DNA of 64,000 bases. Origin: Capitella teleta. Lineage: Eukaryota > Annelida > Polychaeta > Capitellidae. The DNA is taken from positions 69,717 through 133,716 of the forward strand of contig KB292570.1 of NCBI GenBank assembly GCA_000328365.1, in the 5' to 3' direction. Both the position numbers and the translations under genes were made by a program. The notes under the pieces were generated by a model. That model ran no database searches. It saw only the letters and a list, made by a program, of their open reading frames with translations, and was not told the origin of the DNA. This document shows positions 24,101 through 34,974 of the stretch, one piece after another; position 1 is the first letter of the stretch; every line of letters begins with the position of its first letter.

Positions 24101-27100
24101 AATGTGCAATTAAAATACTTACGCACAAAGCAGACTTTTCATGACAGGGTTTCCCCAATCTTCCTCTATGACAGACTTCAGCGTTTCTCTTACCTCAATT
24201 GAACATTTGTCTAGAGCGGTTTTCTGTTCATCAAGGGTTTCACAAGCCAAGGAACTTGTTCCAACCAAGGACGGTGATGTTGTTTCAATCATTACACACA
24301 CATCTCCAATCGCACTTGAAATACCCGCTACCTCTCCATCGATAACAGTTGACAGTTCAGAACATGATGAATACTCGGACCTATCTAAACACTCCTCCAT
24401 GTGTCTGTGCAGGCTGTAATGAGACAATTAATATGATCTGCAATGCCATCGTGAATTTTTCTTACCTGCAAAATTGTGCAACTTTCTTGGAGTTTCTCCA
24501 GTCACTAACAGACATGGTTTTCAGCTGAGACTTGACTTCGCTGAAGCATGCACGGATGTCCTGCTCGCTCGATACGAAGCATTCACTGTGTGGCAGTGGA
24601 GTGGTAGTGGTACTCATTGTGGTGGTCGTAGTTGTGAGAACTACTTCACACAAATCTTTTATCTGATTTGAAATGGGCTGAATAATGTTGTATGCAACAT
24701 TGAAGACAGCGGGGCAGATAATATTATCAAGGACTGCTAATGAACATTCCATCATGTAGTGATACTGCCTGCAATTATCAGATTGAACCAATGCATGCAC
24801 TTGACTCTCATATAACATACACGCAGACAGCCCACACTTTCTTCTCTCTTCTCCAGTCAGGTGGTCTCATGGATCTTGTAGTTCTACTAATGAGCTCAGT
24901 GCATGCCTTGAGGTTTGCCAACACAGATGCCATTGTCTCACATCCTGTTTAAAAAACAATAATATTGACATTTCATTACATTACAGTTTATAATGGGGTG
25001 TTTACCTTCTTCGCAGAATTGTTCTAGGTATTCCTCTACTAATACCATTGTCTCATTAACGGTGGATATCACAGCTTTGCCGCAAAGCTGACCTCTCTCG
25101 AGCAAACAATCATTTCGATCCATACCAAGTGAGCTAAAGTAATAAAATACAATTTGGATCTCTGGAAATTTTACATACATACCCACAGCCTAGTTCAAAA
25201 TTGACTTTTCTTAATTTGCCTGCAGACAGATCTCTAATTGATGGTACAAATACAGAGACACCTTCTAAACTGTTCTTTTGTCCAGATCCAAAGCCAGGGA
25301 GTATTGGAAATTTGCGCTCTGGTGACTCTCTACGATGCCTAACTTTGGATTCTGACGCATATCTCTTACTTCGTCCATTGTAAAACCCTCGACCAGACTT
25401 TTGGCCAACTGTGCCTCTACCCGATCCGCTACCAGAAGACATTGATCTACCTCCACCTGCACCACGCCTACCTATGCTGCTCAACCCCTGGAATACAGGC
25501 TGCACGAATGGTTCAAAATGTTGTGACATGTCATTGTAGCAGGAGAACAAGACCAACAAATTACACTGGACTACGAAGACACCCTTGCCTGCATTGATTT
25601 CTAAGCCCTTGTCAGGGGAATTTGTATTCTTGGAACTCTTGTTGAGTAGTTCGGTCAAACGATCTTCAACCGAAATGGGTCTTGGTTTTTGAGATTCAGA
25701 ATCAGTTTTGGGCAAAGTTGAGGTAACCTGTTTATCTCGCCCAGGTGGCGTCGTTGTTGTGGTAGTAGGTGTTTTCTTTTCCAAAGTTGTTCGTTTAGGT
25801 GTTGTTGATGGAGATACTGAGCTTGAGGTGGGTGTGGTAGCAGTATTTGTGGTTGTAGGTTTAACAGTAGTTGATGTGGTCGTTGGTTCTGGACAGGCTT
25901 CTTCAAATGTTTCCTGCAACTTGGGTCTAGTTTTGTTGTTGTAGTTGGAGAGGTAGGAGCACCATCCAGGTTCTGTCTCATACTGTGTGTAGCAGCTCAT
26001 GGTCTCTCGATATTCCCTTCCAGATTGTACAAAAAGTATACCAAATGCAATTATCATTGGGATTGGATACACATACCTGCACATTTCATCAAACTTATTC
26101 GTTCTGAGTAGGTTCTCTTTGGTTATGCCTTGCATGCTTTTTTCCATCTTTTCTTTACATCGCTTGAGCCTCAAAAGCCTGTTGCCAAATTTTCGACAAT
26201 CTGGAGAAAAAAAAAAAACAGACTTGGATCCATGAACAAATAATACATTTCATATGCTCACCACTGCCACAGAGAGGCAACAAGAAACTCTTAATCATGA
26301 CCACAGTATCTTTCACCATTGTGGTTGTAGCATCGTCACACTCTTGAGTGGTTCGATTCACACAATTGTTAGTATTTTCCATGTTTTCAAGTAACCTGCA
26401 TTGTGGAGAATTAAAAACATTAAATTATCATAAATCTGAGCTAATGATTCTCATACACACCCACATCCTCTATCAAACTTGAGTGCAACCATTTTCATCG
26501 GTGATAAATCCTCAAATCCCGTTAAAGTAATGACATCCTTTGGACAACGTGATTCCCTGCATTCAGAGCCTGGTCTGCCTTGAGGTAATCCGAGACCAGG
26601 AATAAAGTTGTTATTTGGTGGAGGTCCATTACTGGGTAGCGTTATCCCACTTGGCATTTCAAAGCCTTCTGGAAAGTTCAACTGCCTCTTCCTCCTAACT
26701 TCTCTTTGTGACCTTCCCCTGCCTCTTCCTGACTCCCCTCCACTTTTTTCTGACTCATCTGGCTCTTTTTTCTCTCGGAAGTTTATCTCGGGTCCTTCTC
26801 CTCCTTTATTAGCTTCTCGACTAAGTTCTCTGAATTTCTCAACGACTGGATTCATGACCACAGCAAAACTTTTCGTAAGGAGACCAAGACATGCTATGAT
26901 TGGATCTAGACTGCAATCGGGGATGACTGTTTTTACTTCAGTCTTTGGCTGCTTCTCATCCAAAATGTCACTCAGCGCCGTGGTCATTGGACTTGGAGAA
27001 CTTTTGATTTCGGAGGGGCCGTTGCAAGCCAAGCCAGACTGCCATTTTTGGTACATCGCTTCAGTGTAGGCCTCTAGAGCAGAACACTTGCCTTGAACAG

Positions 27101-30100
27101 TATAGTTATCAAAACATGTTTTGGTGATATCATATTCCCTAGAAGTGAAAATAGCTGTTTAGCACATGGCAGTGTTCATCGTGTCAATGACTCGACGTAG
27201 ATTCAAATTACTTGCAAGTTTCCTCATTTCCAAGTTCCTTGGCAGATTCGAAGGATTCAGCACATTTTGAGAGATATTCAAAGTCGGTGGAAATCTCAGA
27301 ACACCCTGAAATGGTAATTTTCTTCTTTACGTACAATTACAGTCTTATGAAACTGATAAATTGATCTTTCACAGGCAAATTGAGCAAAATCATAATAGTT
27401 TTACAATTAGGGTCTTGATATTTGCCCTACAAAACCCACACCTTAACTTATAAACCATATTCACACTGTGGGTGTGCGCTGACCTTCCCCTTTCAACGAG
27501 GCCGTTGTGGAGTTTTACTTTTTATTGTGATTTACAAACACTTTGTTGTCAAAGGAAGCCAGTCCTGGTTTTCTATCTTGCTGGAAACATAAACTTTAAC
27601 GGTTTAAAACTTTAAACCCTAACTCTGGGCTTGTCATTGGTATATTTCTGTTAATTGCAAACCATGGAACACCACAATTAATTATAATTCTGACAAATGA
27701 ACTCGGTTTATTGGTGGATTTTGTTTCCTATGAAACGAACACTAACTGATATTGACTAATATGAGTAATTACCGGTACTTGTAGACACGTTTTAGGTGTG
27801 CATCTAACCAGGGACATAACCGTACAATTTGCAACTGGGATTACGAGAAAGTGCATACAAAGGATACAACTTACCCTCGGTGCAATAAGGTGAAATGCTG
27901 TTGAAAACCATCGAGATAATGCTGTGCACGCTTGTACGCACGGCGTCATTTTGACACGGGGAAATGCCTTTGATGGCACAAGTGACAGTCTCTACAAAGG
28001 GTCTGAAGAGACTAATGAATCATACATTGAGCTTTAATCTACATGTGTAAATCAACATTGTGCGCCTACCTGCAGCCTTGGTCAAAGTCGATGGTCATGA
28101 ATTGACTGGCACTGATATCTTCAATGCTACGTAAAGTGATTGATCTCTTTTCAGAGTCTTCTAAGGTTGCAACTCCTCTCTGTTTATGTGCCTTAAATCT
28201 GGGATTACTTGATCCAGGTGGAGGAAATCCTGGCAAACCGCGTCCAAGACTTGGATTTCTCGATTCTGACCCAGAAGAGATGCTGGCTGGTGATTGTTTC
28301 AAGAAGTTCATCAATGGTTCAATGAATGGACCAAAATATTGGTCAAATTTTGAGAAGCAACTAATTAGAGCCACATTGCCACACTGTAACTCGTCTAGTT
28401 CCACGCTCTGAATGGTGGAATCCAATTCCCAAGCTACATCCTCTTCACAATCAGCCGTTAGTTCCGACAGAAGTCTCTCAAAGGAAGCGACGATGAATGG
28501 ACATTCAATATCAACGGAGCTTTGGTAGAAACATTCTTTTGCTGATGCAATCTTCCTGTATTATCGAATATACATTTGGCAAGCTTGAGCAATTAGCATC
28601 ACTTTAGAACTTACTGGATGCATATTTCTGATGAAGGAAATCGGTCAGAAGGGTCAACTATCAATTTATCAGAACACATGTTGTGTTGGAGTAATTGTTC
28701 ATTCAGATGGCCACACCCTGTGGACATTACAATTTCAAGAACATGGTCATTGGTCGATCAGAGGTATATAGTTATTGAAAGAAAAAAGAAAGAGTAATCA
28801 ACACCCCAAAATGCGAAACGGAAAATGTTTTGCATCAAATATCTAGCTTTTAGAAAATCCACATACTTTTACAAAATGTTTTTCTATCCAACAACATTTT
28901 TTTTCTCACTATTTCGTTTGAGTTCATATTATACAACCAATGAACCTGACAGGGGTCTGACAAGGATTCAACAAAAATAGTTTTTTTTTTGTAGCCTTGT
29001 CTGTATATCAGAGTTCCTAAAATCGAGTGTTGAGTGTAATGACGTATGGTAAGTGCTCTGAGCTCATTTGTGGATATTGGGCTTCACACAATGATTTAGT
29101 TTGTTTTGTTTTTTTTAATAATCTTACCTTCCTGACAAGCTGCATGCAAATGCTTGTACACATCTTCGAATTTTGCGTTCATCCTATTCACAACATCGTC
29201 CCCACATGATTGAATCTTCGCAGCAGTACAAGATTCCATTTTCTCTAAATTAGCAATGGCTCTGCATCGTGGAAGAAAGTGCTATCGATGATATATTATT
29301 AGATTAATATGGAACTCACTGACACCCAGCGGCACTGTCCATTTCATCCAGGTCATGCTCTTGAAGGTTCAAGAAGTTAACGAGTTCAACTTCCTTCAGT
29401 CCTCGCAAATATTCCAAAAGTTTGGGCCCATTCTGTGATTCTCTGCCGGACAATCTCCCATAACCGCCAATATAATCAACCAAGGGCTGCAGCACGGGCA
29501 TGAAACTGGCAATGACGTCATCAAAACAATCCACTAGGGTGTCAAATTGACAAGAATTGTCTTCCTGTTGTTGCGCAGTCACCGGTTCCTCTTGATCCGA
29601 ATGACCTGTGTAATCTTCTCCGGTGACTGCTGTTGAGCAAGCGTCTTCCAAAGAACGCAGAACAGGATGTTCGACCAACAAGTCAGAGAGAGCGTTCTCT
29701 GCTGTTTTACATCCCGTGACAAGGCTCATCATGCAATTCATTTTGTCTTGCATTTTCCTGCAAAGTGAGTTTTACTTGCATGTTTTGTAACTTGTAACCT
29801 AAAAGTGCTAAAGTATACTCACAAGCAGACTTTTGCCGATGGTGAATCTGTGTCTAAAGTCGTCAATTGTTCATGGCACTGAAGTAGTGGCGACCAGAAT
29901 CTGCTGATGCTTTCACAATCTGCAGAAACCATGGTGACAGAGACGTACACTACCAAAAAAGACTCGCTGCTGTGCCCTATGATTCGTACCTTTTTCGCAT
30001 ATCGGCTCAATAACCCTTTGTAGCTCACTCAACTTCTTTTCCAGAGTTTCTTTGATGTCCGCTTCACATTGGATTAATCCTATTTTAAAATGTATATAGT

Positions 30101-30793
30101 CCTCATCTGCAATTTCATTGAGTTTTCTGTAAAACATGAATAAAAATCGTAGATTTGGAGCTATTGTAGTACCACACAAGACCTGCAGCTGTCTCTCCAT
30201 CTATTCCAATTGACCTCGTCGTGTGCCAATCTCATGACTTTTGACAGAGAAGGGATATCGGCAGATTGAACCTTCTCAATCAAATCATCAGTGTCACGTT
30301 TCTTCCGAATCTTAGGCATAAGCGGGAATTTTCCAGACCTTGACCCCGGTAAATTACCTCCATTGTTTGGTAACCCAAAACCAGGAAAGCCTCCAATTGG
30401 TAAACCAACACCACCTGAGGTTCCTGAACCTATATGAAGAAAAACCCGTCACCGAAAGCAGTCCGACATTCATCATCTCACCCGATCCAGAACCATGGTC
30501 TTCATTTCCAACAGAATATTCTTTTACAGCTTCGATTATTGGTGAAATGAATACACTGAAAGTGGGTTCTAATATACTCAAAGAGGACGAGAAGCCACTG
30601 AGATCGCACGTAGTTTCTTCTCCGTTGCTGCTCTTCACGAGAACTGGAGGCAAAATATTCATTGATTCAAATCGTGTACACGTTCTAGTAAAACATAATA
30701 TAAATAGAGATATTATTAATAATAATCAATAACCTTGCAGTAAAACTAACCACAAGTGACGAACAAGCGTATGAAGCAATTCCAACCAGCCAT
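20716..30793 (-). CDS. Large secreted-type protein with 19 six-cysteine domains
   Basis: Not recognised as a named gene. Twenty-nine coding exons on the minus strand: 30793-30751, 30643-30482, 30429-30183, 30126-29990, 29919-29823, 29757-29320, 29261-29128, 28717-28615, 28555-28070, 28002-27875, 27305-27212, 27138-26461, 26395-26262, 26200-26077, 26016-25183, 25133-25006, 24946-24821, 24768-24466, 24413-24123, 24062-23760, 23699-23403, 23335-23003, 22946-22647, 22579-22307, 22251-21949, 21892-21575, 21514-21207, 21150-20950, 20894-20716. All join in phase except 24946-24821, which carries 2 extra bases; without them the product is about 2,499 aa. The N-terminus (MAGWNCFIRLFVTC) is hydrophobic and may be a signal peptide, but that join is the least certain, as is the donor near 20950. 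The body is 19 domains with cysteine order C-C-C|C-C-C, many N-glycosylation sequons and Thr-rich linkers, then two TIL-like modules. Paired cysteines and linkers imply an extracellular protein. Nematode DUF19/CPG4-type domains also use six cysteines, but homology is not shown. Confidence 0.75.
21207..24946 (-). repeat. Exon array: one-exon-period six-Cys repeats
   Basis: Eleven exons from 24946 to 21207. The nine internal ones (24768 to 21575) are 273-333 bp, all multiples of 3, and all start and end in phase 2. Each encodes the second half of one domain (R-x-Y/F-x(3-5)-C-x(8-12)-C-...-C), a linker often rich in Thr (TTTTTTMSTTTT; TTELPDVST), then the first half of the next domain (C-x(8-11)-C-x(16)-DWR-x(3)-KV-x(2)-IC). 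The split Arg/Ser codon after Cys3 is the junction. Such phase symmetry allows exons to be gained or lost without frameshift, the expected signature of tandem exon duplication. Confidence 0.8.
25006..29919 (-). repeat. Four three-exon, two-domain super-repeats
   Basis: Exon triplets 29919-29128, 28717-27875, 27305-26262 and 26200-25006 share one plan: a short exon (94-124 bp), a long exon (438-834 bp) and an exon of 128-134 bp. The first domain is shared by exons one and two, the second by two and three. The second domain has a long insert between Cys2 and Cys3 rich in Gly/Ser/Arg/Pro with basic cleavage-like sites (VRRKRQ, SKRYAS, RHRRES), closing on a conserved patch (SIEDIS; GFEDLS; SIRDLS) just before Cys3. 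Phases repeat as 1-2-2-1 in each triplet. Confidence 0.75.
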
Positions 30794-31755
30794 CTTGCGT
30801 TCTCCTGTCTCCGTGTTTCTTCTACTAAATGGAGTCTTCTGACGATTCTGTTTCAATCTTTATCACGACCTGCGGCTCACCTGGACGCCGTTGATTGTAA
30901 AACGATGCTCTTGAAATTGTCACGACGCAATTATTTTAATTGACTCTCTGCATTGTGTGTCGAGATAATATTCAGTATCTAGGGTCATATTACTTGGAAA
31001 AGCATGACCTGAAAATTTCAAATTAATTTCAAATTGCGCAGTCTGTGCTCAATGCCCTTCAAAGGGTTCATGAGTAGCTCAGTCTACTTGACCACATGAC
31101 TACAATCCTCTTTGATGCCTATGAAGTTTACCGGCCAGGGTTCGAGGCCAGATTGGTTGATTGTGGGTTGTTTTCAACATTACCTATATAATTATAATTT
31201 GTCTGTGCCTCTGCTGTGCTAGCCCAACCAAATAATATTATATAGCATATATGCAAGATGAAGAACCCTTGGGATTTATTGATAAGAGTCAATTTCGACG
31301 ATCATAATTACGCACTAGAATGTCCAACACAGTAAACTGAATTTCCTCCTGTAGTGTTTGTAAACCATTTTCTACAATGACTTGCTCGCCTGAATTTGAT
31401 TACTTTCGATTAATTAGCTCATTCAGCTGTGGCGCTCCTCCAATGATTAAGAATTCGAATGGGATTGTAATTGACCTTCTGTTCTCTTCATTCCGATGTG
31501 TTCGTTTGTGGTGTGCCCCATTCGTGCAGTGTATATGTTATAAGTATTTGGCGAATAAATCAAAATCAACGAACACAATTATTATTAAAAAAATAATAAA
31601 AAATTAAAAAATAGAATAACACAACATTCTGTTTGCGATGCTTTTCTTCAGACTTTAATATTTTGCTTCCGTGTGATTACAATTCTTAGTTACTTGTTGC
31701 TCTCGGAATCCGTAGTATTTTCGTCTTGTGTCTTGTGATGTCATCATGCAATCGA
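30794..31755. other. Spacer between the six-Cys gene and the VWD gene
   Basis: About 1 kb with no coding signal; it must hold the promoter of the six-Cys gene and the 3' UTR of the VWD gene, both minus strand. A tRNA-like sequence at 31066-31145 (plus) has an A box (TAGCTCAGTCTACTTGA) and B box (GGGTTCGAGGCC), the usual head of a tRNA-derived SINE; the cloverleaf is not intact. Confidence 0.45.
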
Positions 31756-34700
31756 TCAAAATTTCGTCTGAAATGGATAGATATAAGATATGACATATTG
31801 ATGATATACTAGTAACACGCGATCTAGTATTGCATATGGAACGATCGCACACGTAAAATTGTAACAACATAAAATGAGTACATAATTATACGAGTACATG
31901 TACTGACTTTCAGTTAAACCTGTCGACATTCTTCCGAACATTCGGGTTGCTTTTCTTGTCCTTTGACAAACCAAGAATCAGCGAATTCTTGAACGTCGTC
32001 TGTCTGAAAATGATAACAAATGCGAAAAACTTTCTCTGCGTGGCAAACCATATGCATAAAAATCGGTAAAAATTAATAAATCTACGTGTAGTTTTATTCT
32101 GATCATAATTAGCACTTCTGCATGCATCCTATGCGGTTGCTACCTTGGACATTCCCTATAATCATTTACCTCCCGTCCACGCATTTTAGAGGAGACCTTT
32201 TCAGGACATTCCGTAGGATTTACAGTCTCATCGAAAGGGCCAATCGTCATGCTAGAGCTGCCAATCTGACCACATATCCCACAAAGATCCTTGTATTTAA
32301 ACACCTCTATTTTCACGCTTTTGACGCCGTCCCAATATAACGACATATTATTGCCACCAATCTGATCCAGCCTCTGATGAAATAGACGTCATTGTATGAA
32401 TGCGATGTCCATGCGTATTCTGCGCAATACTCACAAGAACCTCCCCGTTATCTCCAATGTTACCTCTCCATTCTTTTTCCAGCTCATCAACACAGTAATA
32501 TTCGGCAACAACCCCAAATTCAGCCGCCACAGTGCTCAAGTTGCGAGAGCTGATTGTGTTCTCCGTGGCTGAGTCCCAGTAGTGCTTGCCGTTCTTCTTG
32601 AACACGAGACTGCCCCCTTGTCCCATCTCGATTTCCTGGAAGGTTATGATCAGAGACGTTAGTCTTAGAGAGAGGGGGAGTTTTCAAGTTCTTTGGAAAT
32701 AATTATACAATGTATGACGAGCGAAAGCTGGAAGAGGGACAATTAAACTGATTCTGATATATGTTGTCATTGACCATTGTTTTACAGTATTTCTCACACG
32801 GCCACCACCTCTCAATGCCTGATCAATTCCACCATATGTGACTGCTGACCAGTCAGTGCCAGTTTATACCCTGGACGTGTGCAAGGATAGACAATGTGGT
32901 GAGAAGATAGAAATCAAATTACCAGGAGTGTACTGCTGTTTTGAGGATGCATGTACTTGATGAACACTCCTTGGATGTACGAGCGAGAGACAATTGTTTT
33001 CGTTCTCTTAAATTTGACAGACACAGTGAAGGTACCAGTCGACATACACTCATCAGTCAGCAGAACATGACGACACGATCCGCCGATAAGCATTTCTTTA
33101 GTCCCAAAGCCTTTGCAGTGTGGATCTCCCCAGCAGACACATGTTACTGGTTCTGATACTATGGGTCTGGTTGTTTCAGCTTGTGTTGTTGTGGTTGATT
33201 CAGCTTGTGTTGTTGATGTTGATTCAGCTTGTGTGGTTGTGGGTGTTTCAGCTTGTGTGGTTGTGGTTGTTTCAGCTTGTGTTGTTGTGGTTGATTCAGC
33301 TTGTGTGGTTGTGGTTGATTCAGCTTGTGTGGCTGTGGGTGTTTCAGCTTGTGTGGTTGTGGGTGTTTCAGCTTGTGTGGTTGTGGTTGATTCAGCTTGT
33401 GTGGTTGTGGTTGATTCAGCTTGTGTGGCTGTGGGTGTTTCAGCTTGTGTGGTTGTGGATGTTTCAGCTTGTGTGGTTGTGGGTGTTTCAGCTTGTGTGG
33501 TTATGGGTGTTTCAGCTTGTGTGGTTGTGGTTGATTCAGCTTGTGTGGCTGTGGGTGTTTCAGCTTGTGTGGTTGTGGATGTTTCAGCTTGTGTGGTTGT
33601 GGTTGATTCAGCTTGTGTTGTTGTGGTTGATTCAGCTTGTGTGGTTGTGGTTGATTCAGCTTGTGTGGCTGTGGGTGTTTCAGCTTGTGTGGTTGTGGGT
33701 GTTTCAGCTTGTGTGGTTGTGGGTGTTTCAGCTTGTGTGGTTGTGGGTGTTTCAGCTTGTGTGGTTGTGGTTGATTCAGCTTGTGTTGTTGTGGTTGTTT
33801 CAGTTTGTGTAGTTTCAGCTTCTAGGGTTGAGTAGTCGATCGCGGTAGTCGTTGCTAAATTAGAAGTTACAAAATTATGTCGAGTGCATATTCAAATATC
33901 AGAAATATAAAATTAAAGTTGCATAAATTGGATTTTCAATTGGGGATAAACGATAATTATAATTGTTATAGAGATTCCTCTCTACAGTAATTGTAATTAT
34001 TGGATAGCTCTGCAGTGCTGATAAACTGCATAACAAGGCTGATTGCTGTGTACTGCTGTTTATTGTAGTATGTAAAATAAAGAACTCTTCAGATTTATAA
34101 ATAATATTAGAGGGTGGGATTGCTCACGATGATAGGAATTAATACCTTTGCAAAAGCAAAGCAGCTATATCGAGGCCATAGCATAGGATTTGCTGGACGA
34201 TCAGCTGAGTAGCTCATTGGCTTCAGCCCATGAGCAGTAGCTCATAAGAGATAAACATAACATTAATAACAACAGAGAAAGCACAAAGCATATGTACAAG
34301 TAACGTGGATAGCTTGAATATACTTACTTACGTTGTGTTTATTTTAATGTAGAGGGTGAATCATAAACCCAAATTGTCCATTCAACGGATGCTGATTTCT
34401 GATAATGCTTGGTTAGTCGCCATATCGAAAGATTGGTTAAGTATCTAAATTAAGTATCTATATTCGCCCCCCACCCATTCACCGATGAGAATAGGCCTAT
34501 ACAGAATCTGAATTTGTGCCTAATGATTTTATGATTCACATAGTATATGCACTGTAAGGGAGTTAGTCTTAATTAACATACAATACCAATTAATATCCGG
34601 TGATAATTTCTCTGCCAAATCAGCGACAGGCCTCACCTCTGCCTTACCTGTAAATGGTTCTAAATTTCCCAATGCCGACATGGCTTTCATCAATTCCTGA

Positions 34701-34974
34701 ATATATAGGTTCAACAAGAATACGCAAATGCAGTTATTATGCATATGCCTTAGACAGGATGAATGACCTTATGTATATAACAACCGACCTTAATGTGACT
34801 CCCTTTCTTTGCGTTTTCTTCAAGTAGTCTTTCTTTGTTGTTCGTCTTGTGTGCAATACCTGAAAGAATCAACTCATTTAAATACTTTTGCGATACATTC
34901 ATCTTCTTTGACGGAGCAATCAGCTCGAGACGCGCCACAATTGTCGCATGTTGGCCATTGATCAAATGCACTTC
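31756..34974 (-). CDS. Mucin-like protein with a von Willebrand factor D domain (5' end unresolved)
   Basis: Exons in phase: 34974-34789, 34696-34648, 33854-32923, 32635-32435, 32373-32170, 32003-31920 and 31767-31756; at least 555 aa. The first two encode a segment (QHATIVARLELIAPS...) that could be the end of a SEA-type domain. The third starts with about 27 copies of an 8-residue Thr-rich unit (TTTQAETP or TTTQAEST), a probable O-glycosylated mucin stretch, then runs straight into VWD: CVCWGDPHCKGFGTKE, later NNMSLYWDGVKSVKIEVF and KDLCGICGQ, then DDVQEFADSWF. This is the classic VWD layout (GDPH...CGLCG) of gel-forming mucins, zonadhesin and similar extracellular proteins. The last exon adds only TKF and a stop; a longer downstream frame (to 31655) is open but out of phase. 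Exons upstream of 34974 were not found. Confidence 0.75.
33168..33830 (-). repeat. 24-bp tandem repeat coding array (mucin repeat)
   Basis: About 27 tandem copies of a 24-bp unit, plus-strand consensus GGTGTTTCAGCTTGTGTGGTTGT with variants GATTCAGC and GGCTGTG. On the coding (minus) strand it gives TTTQAE followed by TP, ST or TT. The array is open in all plus-strand frames too, which creates long spurious frames there. The low divergence between units suggests ongoing length change by unequal exchange or slippage. Confidence 0.9.

Noticed and set aside
26608-27069. Plus-strand open frame of 153 codons
   Set aside because: Exactly antisense to a large exon of the six-Cys gene whose splice phases and domain pattern fit; no independent coding signal.
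33113-33835. Long plus-strand open frames of 230-240 codons (Val/Cys- or Leu/Trp-rich)
   Set aside because: They are antisense readings of the 24-bp coding repeat. The minus strand gives the in-phase mucin/VWD exon, so the plus frames are by-products of a repeat whose length is a multiple of 3.
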